Part shown: one piece after another, positions 53,425 to 62,145 of the stretch
Layout of the letters: the number at the start of each line of letters is the position of its first letter
How positions within the stretch are numbered: the stretch's first letter is position 1
Assembly: GCA_037446495.1 (NCBI GenBank)
Contig: JBBIIL010000007.1
Location: 1-64,000 of the forward strand
Length of the DNA: 64,000 nucleotides
Source of the DNA: CAIXZV01 sp037446495
Lineage (GTDB): Bacteria; Chloroflexota; Limnocylindria; Limnocylindrales; CSP1-4
Direction: 5' to 3'
The notes under the pieces: model-generated
Database searches by the model: none
What the model was told of the DNA's origin: nothing
What the model saw: the letters and a program-made list of their open reading frames with translations, nothing else
Position numbers and translations under genes: made by a program

Positions 53425-54918
53425 ATGCCCTCCGACATCCGCGTTCGCATCGCGCCCAGCCCGACCGGCCCCCTCCACATCGGCACCGCGCGGGCGGCGC
53501 TGTTCAACTACCTGTTCGCCCGGCACACGGGCGGCACGTTCCTGCTGCGGCTCGAGGACACCGACGTCGCGCGCAGCACAGCCGCCTACGAGAGGGACAT
53601 TCTCGACGGGCTCCACTGGCTGGGCATCACGTGGGACGAGGGGCCCGGCGTCGCCGGGCTGGAGGAGGCGGGGCCGTACGCGCCGTACCGCCAGATGCAG
53701 CGCCTGGACACCTACGCCGCGGCCGCCGAGGAGCTCCTGGCCAAGGACCTCGCCTACCGCTGCTACTGCACGCCCGATGAGCTCGCCGCCGAGCGGCATG
53801 ACCGTGAGGTGGCGAAGCTGCCGGCCGCGTACAGCGGCCGGTGCGCGCGTCTGAGCGCTGACGAGCGGGCGGCCTTCGAGGCCGAGGGCCGTCGGGGCGC
53901 GATCCGCTTCCGCGTCCGCCCGGGCGTCGTGGGCTGGAACGACCTCGTGCGCGACCGCGTGGAGATCGACACCGCCAATCTCGGCGGCGACTTCGTCATC
54001 GTCCGGGCGGACGGCAACCCGCTCTACCACTTCACCGTGGTCGTGGACGACGCGGCGATGCAGATCAGCCACGTGATCCGGGGCGAGGACCACATCAGCA
54101 ACACGCCCAAGCACATCCTGCTGTTCGAGGCGCTGGGCCACCCGGTCCCGGTCTTCGGCCACCTGCCGCTGATCCTCAACCCGGACGGGACCAAGATGAG
54201 CAAGCGCAAGAGCCAGACCGCGGTGGCCGACTACATCGCCCAGGGATTCACCCGCGAGGCGCTGGTCAACTACTTCGCGTTCCTGGGCTGGTCGCCGGGC
54301 ACCGAGGACGACGTGCTGACGCTCGAGGAGGTTGTCGAGCGCTTCGACCTGGAGAAGGTCCAGAAGGGCGGCGCCCGCTTCGACCGGGAGCGCCTCGAGT
54401 GGCTCAACGGCCAGTGGATCCGCCGCCTCGACGACGCGGACCTCGTCGCTCGCCTCCTGCCGTTCACCGATGCCGCGGCCGTGGCGGGGCAGATCGTCCG
54501 CGCCCCGTCCGAGGAGGAGTTGACCGCCCTGCTGCCGCTGGTCCGCGAGCGGCTGTCCACGCTGGCGTCCATCACGGACGTCGCTGGCTTCCTGTGGCGC
54601 GACCTCTCGCCGGATCCCGCCGCGCTGCTGCCCAAGCGCTGGGACGCGGCGATGACGATCGACGGCCTGACGGCGGCCCGCGAGGCGCTTGCCGCGCACG
54701 ACCCGGTCACCTGGGAGGCAGACGAGCTCGAGCCGCCGCTCCGGGCGCTGGTGGAGGCACGCGGCTGGAGGGCCGGCGACCTGTTCATGGCGATCCGCAT
54801 GGCGGTGACCGGCCAGGCGGCGACGCCGCCCCTGTTCGACGTGCTGGTCGCCCTTGGCCGCGACCGGACGCTGGCCCGGCTCGACGACGCGCTCGCCGCC
54901 CTCGGCGCGGCTGGCTGA
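53425..54918 (+). CDS. gltX: Glutamyl-tRNA synthetase
   Basis: 497-residue class I synthetase. HIGH-type motif PSPTGPLHIG (residues 10-19), LRLEDTD, the Cys-rich zinc-like insertion CYCTPDEL, GEDHISNTPKH and the KMSKR loop at 257-261, then the helical anticodon domain. Start ATG 53425 from conserved N-terminus and leaderless promoter; the long upstream extension is spurious. Confidence 0.96.
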   Translation: MPSDIRVRIAPSPTGPLHIGTARAALFNYLFARHTGGTFLLRLEDTDVARSTAAYERDILDGLHWLGITWDEGPGVAGLEEAGPYAPYRQMQRLDTYAAAAEELLAKDLAYRCYCTPDELAAERHDREVAKLPAAYSGRCARLSADERAAFEAEGRRGAIRFRVRPGVVGWNDLVRDRVEIDTANLGGDFVIVRADGNPLYHFTVVVDDAAMQISHVIRGEDHISNTPKHILLFEALGHPVPVFGHLPLILNPDGTKMSKRKSQTAVADYIAQGFTREALVNYFAFLGWSPGTEDDVLTLEEVVERFDLEKVQKGGARFDRERLEWLNGQWIRRLDDADLVARLLPFTDAAAVAGQIVRAPSEEELTALLPLVRERLSTLASITDVAGFLWRDLSPDPAALLPKRWDAAMTIDGLTAAREALAAHDPVTWEADELEPPLRALVEARGWRAGDLFMAIRMAVTGQAATPPLFDVLVALGRDRTLARLDDALAALGAAG

Positions 54919-54930
54919 CGGCGGCCGAGC

Positions 54931-54963
54931 GTTCACCAGACGTGAACCAACCGTTAACAGGCC
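54931..54963 (+). promoter_or_regulatory. PHO-box-like triple direct repeat
   Basis: GTTCAC (54931), GTGAAC (54942) and GTTAAC (54953), exactly 11 bp apart, end 20 nt before the regulator ATG at 54984. This matches the 11-nt GTTCACC direct-repeat units bound by PhoP in Streptomyces and RegX3/PhoP in Mycobacterium. It likely overlaps the -35 region and would mediate autoregulation. Confidence 0.65.
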
Positions 54964-54983
54964 GGGCCGACGATCACCCGCAC

Positions 54984-55709
54984 ATGGGAAGGACGATCCT
55001 CGTCGTCGATGACGAGGCCACGCTGCGGGAGACCCTGGTCGAGGCCCTCGAGCTCGAGGGGTTTCGCGCCATCCCCGCCGCCGACGGTCGCGAGGCACTG
55101 GCGAAGTTCCGCGCCGAGCATCCCGATTTGGTGCTGCTGGACCTCATGCTCCCCGAGCTCTCGGGCGTCGAGGTCTGCCGGATCCTGCGCGCCGAATCCT
55201 CAGTGCCCATCGTTATGCTCACGGCGCGTGACTCCGAGGTGGACAAGGTGGTCGGCCTCGAGCTTGGCGCGGACGACTACGTGACCAAGCCATTCTCGCT
55301 GCGCGAGCTCACCGCTCGGATCCGCGGCATCTTCCGTCGGGCCGACGGGATCGCCGCCGCCGCTTCGGCCGCCGCGCCGGACGCCCCGAGCGGCTCCCCC
55401 GTGCCGCCGCCGGTGGACCTCGGTCGCGTGCAGGTTGACATCGCGGGCCATCGGCTGCTCCGTGACGGCAGGCAGGTCGCCGTCAAGCCCAAGGCCTTCG
55501 AGCTGCTCGCCTTCCTGCTGCGCAATCCCGGCCAGGTGTTCACGCGCGACCAGCTCCTCGAGCACGTGTGGGGCTACGACTACGCGGGCGAGACGCGCAC
55601 GGTGGACGTGCACGTGCACTGGCTGCGCGTGGAGGTCGAGGACGACCCGGCCAACCCGGTGCTCCTCCAGACCGTCCGCGGCGTGGGGTACGTGCTCCGG
55701 CGGGACTGA
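54984..55709 (+). CDS. OmpR/PhoB-family response regulator (RegX3/PhoP-like), orphan
   Basis: 241 residues: receiver with ILVVDDEATLRETL, phospho-Asp in LVLLDLMLPELSGVE (~residue 52), MLTARDSEVDKVVGLELGADDYVTKPFS, then an Ala/Pro-rich linker and a winged helix (QVAVKPKAFELLAFLLRNPG; TVDVHVHWLRVEVED). The LTARDSEVDKVVGLELGADDY block is the RegX3/PhoP type. No kinase is adjacent; the next gene is on the opposite strand. The PHO-like box directly upstream supports phosphate control. Confidence 0.9.
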   Translation: MGRTILVVDDEATLRETLVEALELEGFRAIPAADGREALAKFRAEHPDLVLLDLMLPELSGVEVCRILRAESSVPIVMLTARDSEVDKVVGLELGADDYVTKPFSLRELTARIRGIFRRADGIAAAASAAAPDAPSGSPVPPPVDLGRVQVDIAGHRLLRDGRQVAVKPKAFELLAFLLRNPGQVFTRDQLLEHVWGYDYAGETRTVDVHVHWLRVEVEDDPANPVLLQTVRGVGYVLRRD

Positions 55710-55773
55710 GCTGTCCGCCGCGCCACGACGCGCCGCCCTCGAGTGAGCCTGGGCGGGGGCGACGGCCCTTCGA

Positions 55774-56937
55774 TCACGTCAGGGCGTCGTCAGCCACCTT
55801 GTCGTCCGGGAAGAAGAAGCAGCCCGTTCCGTCGAGCGACATGCCGACGTGATCGCCGCGTGACCAGCGGCGCTCGTCGTGGACGCCCACGAGGCGGCCT
55901 TCTCCGACGAGTTCGATCGCATGGTCGTACCCGCGGCCGCGGAAGGCAACGTCGGTGACCCGGCCGCGGATCGTCGATCCGCTGGCATCGGCCGCGGAGA
56001 TCCTCGCGGCCGTGTGGCGGATCAGCACCTTCCCCCGTCCGGTACCCGACCGTCCGAGGGCCGAGGCGGCACCGACGACCGGCGCCCCTTCCACGCTGGT
56101 CAGCCGAACCCTGGCTGCGTGGGCCTCCGGCCCCGCTCCGCCCGGCTCGGCCTCTCCATCCAGTTCGCCGGCAAGGCCGGTGAACCGCGCCACGAACGGG
56201 TTCACCGGTCGGTAGTAGACGTCCTCGGGCGTCCCGTACTGGACAAGCCGACCCCGCTGCAGGACCCCGACGGCGTCACCGAGGGCAAACGCCTCTCCCT
56301 GGTCATGCGTGATGTAGACGGACGTTGCCCCCGCCTCCCGAGCAAGCGTCGAGATCTCGATCCTGAGCTCCTCGCGCAGGTTGGCGTCGAGATTCGACAA
56401 CGGCTCGTCAAACAGCAACAGGCCGGTGTTTGCGACCAGGGCGCGGGCGAGCGCAACCCGTTGCTGCTCGCCCCCTGACAGCTGGTTCGGATACCGGTCG
56501 CCGAGCCCCCCGAGACCGACGCGATCCAGCAGCCCCTGGGCGCGCGGCTGGACCTCGGTCTTGGGAAGTTGGAGCCTCTTGAGGGCGAAGGCCACGTTCT
56601 CGACCGCGGTCAGGTGCGGCCAGAGCGAGTAGTCCTGAAACACCATCGACAGATTGCGGTGCTCCGGCGCGACGTGGGTTCGCCCGCCATCGTCCATCAC
56701 CCGGTCGCCAATCGCGATCCGGCCAGACGTCAGCCGCTCGATCCCGGCCAGGCCGCGGAGGAGTGTCGTCTTGCCCGAGCCTGACGGCCCCAGGAGCACC
56801 AGGAACGAGCCCGGAGTCACCTCGACGGAGACGCCGTCGAGGGCGACCTTCGAGCCGAATTGCTTCGTGGCGTCCTGGATCACCACGCGGGGCGCCCGCG
56901 CCAGCCCGGCGCCTCCCGCGTTCGCTGCGCTGCCCAT
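55774..56937 (-). CDS. ABC transporter ATPase, ferric-iron type (FbpC-like)
   Basis: 387 residues. Nucleotide-binding domain with Walker A LLGPSGSGKTTLLRG (~residue 48), Q-loop FQDYSLWPHLT, signature LSGGEQQRVALARAL and Walker B LLLFDEPLSNLD, followed by a C-terminal TOBE-like regulatory domain. The ATG at 56937 shares one base with the permease stop (TGATG). Best match is the iron(III)/2-aminoethylphosphonate/thiamine importer group; iron is favoured but not proven. Confidence 0.9.
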   Translation of the reverse strand: MGSAANAGGAGLARAPRVVIQDATKQFGSKVALDGVSVEVTPGSFLVLLGPSGSGKTTLLRGLAGIERLTSGRIAIGDRVMDDGGRTHVAPEHRNLSMVFQDYSLWPHLTAVENVAFALKRLQLPKTEVQPRAQGLLDRVGLGGLGDRYPNQLSGGEQQRVALARALVANTGLLLFDEPLSNLDANLREELRIEISTLAREAGATSVYITHDQGEAFALGDAVGVLQRGRLVQYGTPEDVYYRPVNPFVARFTGLAGELDGEAEPGGAGPEAHAARVRLTSVEGAPVVGAASALGRSGTGRGKVLIRHTAARISAADASGSTIRGRVTDVAFRGRGYDHAIELVGEGRLVGVHDERRWSRGDHVGMSLDGTGCFFFPDDKVADDALT

Positions 56938-58769
56938 CAGGTCCCCGGTCCGATCGCGCGCCGCCACCCGCGCGGTGCCAGCAACGCGAACAGGACCAAC
57001 GCGCCGACGATCACAATGAACTCCTCGGCGAGGGCCACGACCGTCATCGCCGTCCCGACGTCGTAGTGGTAGCCCGCGACGTAGGCGTTGATCGCCACGG
57101 ACACCGGCGGGGAGCCAGGCGGGTAGAGCAGCTGCGACACGGGCAGTTCGAGCAGCGTCTTGGCGAAGGTGAGCATGGCTGCCCAGAGAAGCACGCGCGA
57201 CAGCATCGGGATCATGACGCGTCGCCAAGTCGCCAAGGCAGAGCTGCCGTGGACGCGGGCGGCATGCGCGAGCGAGTCCTGGAGCTGCGAGAACGGGCCG
57301 ACCATCAGGCGGGTCTGGCCCGGCAGCGCGGTCGCGACGTAGCCCATGACGAGCAGCGGCGCAGTCTCATACAGATTGAGCCCCACGGCGCCGAACACGG
57401 GCAGGTTGTAGGCGAAGATGTAGCCCGCTGCGAGCACGATCCCAGGCAGTGCAACCGAGCCGAGCAGGACGAGGTCTGTTGCCTTGGCCACGCGGCCCGC
57501 GCTCCGGTTCGTCAGGAGTCGCGCCACCGGCAGGCCGAGGGCAATGGTCACGACTGCGGCCAGGGTGGCCATGATCGTTGAGAAGACGAGCGGCTGCGCG
57601 AGGCCCGTGTCGCCCAGCAGCACGGCCCGGTAGTTGTCGAGCGTCACGGCCCCCACTGAGATCTCCGATCCGAAGCCGCTCAGCAGCGACGCGACGAACG
57701 CGCCAATCAAGGGTGCGCCGAGCGCCAGCGAGAAGAGCGTGGCCGTCGCGCCGAAGGCCACCAGGCGGGTGGCCGGTGACAGGCGGATCCGGGTTGCCTG
57801 GCGCGTCCTGCCCGACGCGACCGCGTAGGTCCGGCCCCGCAGGGCCCGCGCCTGCACGGCGATCGGGATGGCGGCCGAGGCCACGAGGAGCCAGCCCACC
57901 GCGGCGGCGAGGCCGAAGTCGGCCGGGTTGTTGTTGATCGCCTGGAACAGCTCGTACGTGGCAACGGGGAAGTGGGCGCTCGCGGCGAGCGTCGAGGCCA
58001 CGCCGAAGTCGCTCATGGTCTCGGCGAACACGATGGCTCCCGCCGACAGCAGACCAGGCCCAAGGATGGGGATGACGATTCGGATCGCCTGCCACGGGCC
58101 GGCGCCGTGGACGCGCGCCGCCTCCTCGAACTCAGGTCCGAGGTAGAGGAGCGAGGCCGCGACGACCACGTAGGCAAAGGGCAGCGCCGACATGGTGAGG
58201 ACGAACACGACCCCGACCGGGCCGAAGAACACGGCGTAGATCCCGCTCGCGTCGATGCCGAACTGCGCGAGGACGCCCTGGGGCTGCAGCAGGTACTGCC
58301 AGCCCTCTGCGGTGAGGAACGTGGGCACGAGCAGGAGCGCCCAGACGAGCACGGGCCACACGCGCCGCCCGGGCAGATCGGTTCGGTGGACGCCCCAGGC
58401 CAGCGAGCCGCCGATGGCGACGCACAGCACGGCCGTCACGCTGCTGACGGCCAGCGAGTCGACGAGGCCCCGGAGGGTGGGCCCGGAGAGTGCGTGCGCG
58501 AGGTTGTCGAGGGTGAACCACGGGCCGCCGAGCCCGACCAGGCGCGGCGACACCGCCTGGACCAGGAAGGCCCCGATCGGCACCACGAGGAGGGCGGCGA
58601 GCACTGCCCACAGCGCAATGGAACCTGCCGATCGGCGCACGGCCGACACGGCTGCCTCCACCCGCTCGAGTGACAGCAGGCCGGGAGCGGCACGACGAAA
58701 CTGGCCGACGGGGCGAATCGCCTCGTCGGCCAGCGCTGTGGCCTCCCGGTTGGGTCCGGGAGAACTCAC
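56937..58769 (-). CDS. ABC transporter permease, fused double domain (FbpB-like)
   Basis: 610-residue permease with about 12 helices in two tandem BPD-type domains; each has the EAA coupling loop (EEAARVHGAGPWQAIRIVIPILGPG, ~residue 215; HAARVHGSSALATWRRVMIPMLSR, ~510). The fused layout is that of ferric iron permeases such as FbpB/SfuB. GTG 58769 overlaps the binding-protein stop by four bases. Confidence 0.9.
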   Translation of the reverse strand: MSSPGPNREATALADEAIRPVGQFRRAAPGLLSLERVEAAVSAVRRSAGSIALWAVLAALLVVPIGAFLVQAVSPRLVGLGGPWFTLDNLAHALSGPTLRGLVDSLAVSSVTAVLCVAIGGSLAWGVHRTDLPGRRVWPVLVWALLLVPTFLTAEGWQYLLQPQGVLAQFGIDASGIYAVFFGPVGVVFVLTMSALPFAYVVVAASLLYLGPEFEEAARVHGAGPWQAIRIVIPILGPGLLSAGAIVFAETMSDFGVASTLAASAHFPVATYELFQAINNNPADFGLAAAVGWLLVASAAIPIAVQARALRGRTYAVASGRTRQATRIRLSPATRLVAFGATATLFSLALGAPLIGAFVASLLSGFGSEISVGAVTLDNYRAVLLGDTGLAQPLVFSTIMATLAAVVTIALGLPVARLLTNRSAGRVAKATDLVLLGSVALPGIVLAAGYIFAYNLPVFGAVGLNLYETAPLLVMGYVATALPGQTRLMVGPFSQLQDSLAHAARVHGSSALATWRRVMIPMLSRVLLWAAMLTFAKTLLELPVSQLLYPPGSPPVSVAINAYVAGYHYDVGTAMTVVALAEEFIVIVGALVLFALLAPRGWRRAIGPGT

Positions 58770-59845
58770 TGGGCGATGTTGTCAGTGAACCACTTGTTGA
58801 TCTCGGACTCGCGGCCGCCCCACAGGACCGGGTCGATCGCCTTGGACGGCACGGTCGAGAGGTCCGGCATCTGGGGCAGCGGCTGAATGCCCTGCACCAC
58901 CGGCCAGTACATCGAGTCGCCGCCCGGATCGCCCGCCAGCATCGCCTTCTGCCCGTCCGGCGAGAGCACCCACGCCGCGAACTGCTGGGCCTCCCACTGC
59001 TTCTGCGGCGACGACTTCGCGTCGATGCCGATGACGCCGGGGATGGGGGTCACGGGGTTGAGGAACGCCACCTTGAGCGCGGGGTCCTTGATGCCGGCCC
59101 CGATGCCCGCCGAGCTCTGGATCAGGGCGACGCTGAACTGGCCGGCCTCGAGCGCGTGGAGTGTGTCGGGATTGGTCGGATTGACGTGGAGCCCGTTCGA
59201 CTTGAGTTGGGTCAGGAACGCCTCGCCCTGCGAGACGCCGCCGAGGTAGTCGAACAGCCCGGCCACGAACGGGTAGGTAGGCCCGGAGACCGCTGGGTTG
59301 TTCATCCCGAGCTGGCCCTTCCACTGCGCCGAGAGCAGGTCGTTCCAGCTGGTCGGTGGGGTCGTCACCTTCTTGGAGTTGTACACGACCGTGCCCGCCA
59401 TGGTGACGCCCGTCGGGATGTAGCTCTGGTCAGCGGGGATGAGGGAGGTGCCGACGCTGTTGAACGCGACCGAGGGCTCGAAGCCCTTCAGCAGGTAGCC
59501 CTGCTGGTCGAGCGAGGCGAACGCCTCGTCACCGTCCACCCAGAGGACGTCCCATCTGGGGTTGTTGATCTCAGCCTGGACCTTGACGAGCAGCGGGCCG
59601 GTGCTGTCGTCGACGAGTTGCACCGGAATGCCCGTCGCGGACTGGAACGCCTTGGTCACGGCAGAGTCGTACCCCTGCGCAGAGTAGACGACGAGGGGCA
59701 CCATGGGCCCTGGGGGCGTTGCGGCTATCGAGGCCGCCGCGGCGGAGGGCGCCGAGCTGGCCGGTGCCGACGCGGCGACCGGGGTGGCAGTCGCCGGTGC
59801 GACCGAGGCGGCTGATGGCTGCGGCGCGGCCGAGACAGCCGCCGC
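58766..59845 (-). CDS. ABC transporter substrate-binding protein (5' end in gap)
   Basis: Extracellular solute-binding protein of the iron/thiamine/phosphonate type: VVYSAQGYDSAVTKAFQSATGIPV, DVLWVDGDEAFASL, AVSGPTYPFVAGLF and GDPGGDSMYWPVVQG. The frame stays open upstream of the ATG at 59704 and reads a ~45-residue Ala/Pro/Ser/Val linker up to the N-run, typical of lipoproteins just after the lipobox. So the signal peptide and start are lost in the gap, and 59704 is not the true start. It probably heads the operon SBP-permease-ATPase. Confidence 0.88.
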   Translation of the reverse strand, partial: AAAVSAAPQPSAASVAPATATPVAASAPASSAPSAAAASIAATPPGPMVPLVVYSAQGYDSAVTKAFQSATGIPVQLVDDSTGPLLVKVQAEINNPRWDVLWVDGDEAFASLDQQGYLLKGFEPSVAFNSVGTSLIPADQSYIPTGVTMAGTVVYNSKKVTTPPTSWNDLLSAQWKGQLGMNNPAVSGPTYPFVAGLFDYLGGVSQGEAFLTQLKSNGLHVNPTNPDTLHALEAGQFSVALIQSSAGIGAGIKDPALKVAFLNPVTPIPGVIGIDAKSSPQKQWEAQQFAAWVLSPDGQKAMLAGDPGGDSMYWPVVQGIQPLPQMPDLSTVPSKAIDPVLWGGRESEINKWFTDNIAQ

Positions 59846-59945
59846 NNNNNNNNNNNNNNNNNNNNNNNNNNNNNNNNNNNNNNNNNNNNNNNNNNNNNNN
59901 NNNNNNNNNNNNNNNNNNNNNNNNNNNNNNNNNNNNNNNNNNNNN
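59846..59945. other. Assembly gap (100 N)
   Basis: Exactly 100 N covering the signal peptide region of the binding protein; true length unknown. Confidence 0.99.
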
Positions 59946-59979
59946 GTTAACGGCAGCCTAACTGCGTGTTACCAGACAT

Positions 59980-60008
59980 CGAAGTTACGGCTGTTGCATC
60001 ACCAGATC
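59980..60008 (-). promoter_or_regulatory. Possible promoter of the iron-type ABC operon
   Basis: Minus strand TTGATC, a 17-bp spacer, then TAACTT, pointing into the gap and the binding-protein gene. This is an AT-richer stretch, unlike its surroundings. A GTTA-N9-TAAC outer repeat near 59945-59962 could be a regulator site; weak. Confidence 0.35.
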
Positions 60009-60046
60009 AAGGAAGCTACATCTGTTACATACCTGAGCATCACGGC

Positions 60047-60679
60047 TCAGGCCTCGCCGGCCGGGCCGCCCTGCCCTGGCACGACTCGCCGGCGACCTGC
60101 TCGACGGGGTGCTGCGATCGCCACCTCGGGGCCCGACTCCTGTGCCTCGTACACACGCCGCTCGAAGTCCTCGAGAAGGGTGCCGCAGCGCTCGACCCAG
60201 GCCCTCGCCTCGGCCTGGCTGGGCGCACCGAACCAGTCCCGGGCCCGCACGCGCGCGAGCCACGCCACGATCTTCTCGTAGTCGCTTCGGATCTCCTCGG
60301 CCTCCTCGTACGTGAAGTTGCGGCGGAACGTCTCGAACTCGATCTCCTTCACGAAGTTGACCTCGCAGTCCTCGACGATCTCCGCATAGTGGCGGGCGGT
60401 CTGCCCGTTGAACTCGGTGATGAGCTTCTGCTCCTCGTCGGGCGGGAGCTGCCGGAGCGGGAGGACGTGGTAGGTTCCGCCAGCCTCGCCGATCTTGGCC
60501 AGGATCGGCTGGAGCTCCTTCACGACGTGCGCATTGTGGGGAAACGCGCAGACGGACTGCTGGAGGTACACGGCGCCGGACTTCTTGAGCATGCGCCAGA
60601 CGTGGACGCGGTGCGAGGTGGGCTTCTGGGGCACGCGATAGACGAGCAGGAGGAAACGGGTCGGTTTTGTGCCGGGCAT
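60047..60679 (-). CDS. ChrB-like protein (N-terminal domain)
   Basis: 210 residues. The core FLLLVYRVPQKPTSHRVHVWRMLKKSGAVYLQQSVCAFP is the ChrB N-terminal domain of chromate-resistance regulators, followed by an alpha/beta region (GEAGGTYHVLPLRQLPPDEEQ) and a helical part (EFETFRRNFTYEEAEEIRSDYEKI). The C-terminal ChrB rhodanese-like domain is absent, and no ChrA exporter is next to it. Start chosen at ATG 60679, with in-frame ATG 60709 possible. Divergent from a membrane protein gene. Confidence 0.8.
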   Translation of the reverse strand: MPGTKPTRFLLLVYRVPQKPTSHRVHVWRMLKKSGAVYLQQSVCAFPHNAHVVKELQPILAKIGEAGGTYHVLPLRQLPPDEEQKLITEFNGQTARHYAEIVEDCEVNFVKEIEFETFRRNFTYEEAEEIRSDYEKIVAWLARVRARDWFGAPSQAEARAWVERCGTLLEDFERRVYEAQESGPEVAIAAPRRAGRRRVVPGQGGPAGEA

Positions 60680-60800
60680 CGAGCCGACGACCTCTCTCGC
60701 AATGACCATTCCGGGCCAGGCGTGCCGCCGTTGAGCGAGGGCAACGTCGCCTGCCGCGCGCGGCGTGGCTCTGACAATGATAGCCAAGGGCGGGTCACGC

Positions 60801-60834
60801 CGTCCCAATGCCCGTCCCAATGCCCGTCTTGACG
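60801..60834 (+). repeat. 12-bp tandem repeat overlapping a -35 box
   Basis: CGTCCCAATGCC occurs twice in tandem (60801-60812, 60813-60824), followed by a partial third (CGTCTTGACG) whose TTGACG is the -35 hexamer of the next promoter. Possible iteron-like operator between the ChrB-like and membrane protein genes. Confidence 0.55.
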
Positions 60835-60858
60835 CGCCGTCGGACTGGCGCGTAGCAT
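60829..60858 (+). promoter_or_regulatory. Promoter of the COG4280-like membrane protein gene
   Basis: -35 TTGACG (60829-60834), 18-bp spacer, -10 TAGCAT (60853-60858). Leader of ~33 nt with GAGGTGG before ATG 60898. Confidence 0.65.
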
Positions 60859-60897
60859 CTAGTTCGATGTAACGCCTATTTCATCACGAGGTGGTCC

Positions 60898-61662
60898 ATG
60901 CATTTCGTCGTCGCCGCGGTTCCCGCCTTCCTCGCCTCCATCGTCGAGTTCGTGGAGGCCCTGACGATCGTGCTGGCCGTCGGCGTGACACGGCAGTGGC
61001 GCTCGACGTTGCTCGGCGTTGGGGCCAGCGTGCTCGTCCTGGTCCTCCTTGTCGGAGTCTTCGGCGCAGCGATCGCGCTCTTCGTGCCGATCGGCCTCCT
61101 CCGTCTCGTTGTCGGCGGCTTCCTCATCGTGTACGGCCTGCAGTGGCTGTGCAAGGCGGTTCTGCGCTCGGCCGGGGCGAAGGCGAAGCACGACGAGGCC
61201 GCGATCTACGCAAGGGAGATCGCCAGCCTTGTCGAGGAGCCCCCGGTTGCGGCCACCGGCATGGACTGGATCAGCTTCACCGTGGCGTTCAAGGGCGTGC
61301 TCCTTGAGGGCCTCGAGGTCGCCTTCATCGTGATCACCTTCGGGGCGTCCGCTGGCCAACTCGGCCCCGCGGTGCTCGGTGCGACGCTCGCCGGCGTTTT
61401 GGTCCTTGCGGTGGGAGCGTTGCTGCACCGCCCGCTTGCGCGCGTGCCGGAGAACGGGCTCAAGTACGCCGTCGGCCTGATGCTGATCACCTTCGGAACG
61501 TTCTGGGCCGGGGAGGGCATCGGGATCGATTGGCCCGGCGCCGATGCCGTGCTGCTCGTCCTGCTCGCCGCGTATCTCGTCGCGAGCCTGGCGGCCGTCT
61601 GGGCCGTGCGCGCATCAATCGAGACCCGTCGTGTCCGCTCGACGGCTGTGGCAGGAGACTGA
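60898..61662 (+). CDS. COG4280-like membrane protein with FTR1-like Glu motifs
   Basis: 254 residues, about seven helices. Two internal-repeat-like Glu motifs lie in membrane segments: E17-x-x-E20 in VEFVEALTIVLAVG and E137-G-L-E140 in LLEGLEVAFIVITFG. The second resembles the REGLE motif of FTR1 iron permeases and Glu motifs of GDT1/LysE-type carriers. A C-terminal FGTFWAGEGIGIDWPGAD block follows. Metal-ion transport is plausible; no function is proven. A 70-aa membrane protein gene follows after one base. Confidence 0.75.
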   Translation: MHFVVAAVPAFLASIVEFVEALTIVLAVGVTRQWRSTLLGVGASVLVLVLLVGVFGAAIALFVPIGLLRLVVGGFLIVYGLQWLCKAVLRSAGAKAKHDEAAIYAREIASLVEEPPVAATGMDWISFTVAFKGVLLEGLEVAFIVITFGASAGQLGPAVLGATLAGVLVLAVGALLHRPLARVPENGLKYAVGLMLITFGTFWAGEGIGIDWPGADAVLLVLLAAYLVASLAAVWAVRASIETRRVRSTAVAGD

Positions 61663-61663
61663 G

Positions 61664-61876
61664 ATGCGGTACCTACGCGCCTTCGGTGCCTTCTGGTACG
61701 ACTTCCTCGTCGGCGACAGGCCCGAGCTGTTCCTCGGCCCGGTCTTCGCGCTGGCCATCGTCTGGCTGCTGCTCCAGGCAGGGCTCGCCTCCGCGTTGGC
61801 TGGGGCGCTCCTGTTCGTCGCCGTATGCCTGGTCGGCGGCTTCAGCCTGTACCGGATGGCGGTCGCCGGACGCTGA
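61664..61876 (+). CDS. Small two-helix membrane protein (70 aa)
   Basis: ATG 61664, one base after the previous stop, with GGAGACTGAG upstream. Sequence: a short N-terminal amphipathic part (RYLRAFGAFWYDFLVGDRPEL), then two helices (FLGPVFALAIVWLLLQAGL and ALLFVAVCLVGGFSLYRMAV). Tight coupling suggests an accessory subunit of the COG4280-like protein. Confidence 0.75.
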   Translation: MRYLRAFGAFWYDFLVGDRPELFLGPVFALAIVWLLLQAGLASALAGALLFVAVCLVGGFSLYRMAVAGR

Positions 61877-61977
61877 GACCGGACCTGAGCGGCTGAGTCA
61901 ACGGCCTGCCTGGCCCCTTGGTGAAGATCCGCTCGATCGCCCTTGACTGCGGCTGTCGCCTCCTCGCGGGTCGGGCG

Positions 61978-62021
61978 AATGTCAAGGGTGCGCCACGAAA
62001 ATGTCAAGGGTGCGCCACGAA
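61978..62021 (+). repeat. Perfect tandem 22-bp repeat (two copies)
   Basis: The unit begins AATGTCAAGGG and ends GCGCCACGAA; copies at 61978-61999 and 62000-62021 are identical. It lies at the start of a decayed region. Tandem internal repeats beginning TG are typical of IS21-family ends, so it may be the scar of an insertion sequence. No transposase gene is nearby. Confidence 0.75.
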
Positions 62022-62145
62022 GAGGCTCCCGAGGCCGTGCGCGTTGGCGACCCTCCTCTGCTGAGCGCTTGCGCCCTGACCGGCGGCGGCGAGGATTCAC
62101 ACCGCCGAAACCCCCTGTTGACACAGGCGGCAGACGATCTCGTTC

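Noticed and set aside
59702..59704. ATG 59704 as start of the ABC binding protein
   Set aside because: The frame is open upstream with a linker typical of lipoproteins; starting at 59704 would leave no export signal.
59945..59962. DtxR/Fur box before the iron-type ABC operon
   Set aside because: Only the outer GTTA/TAAC bases are symmetric; similarity to a DtxR consensus is too weak to claim.
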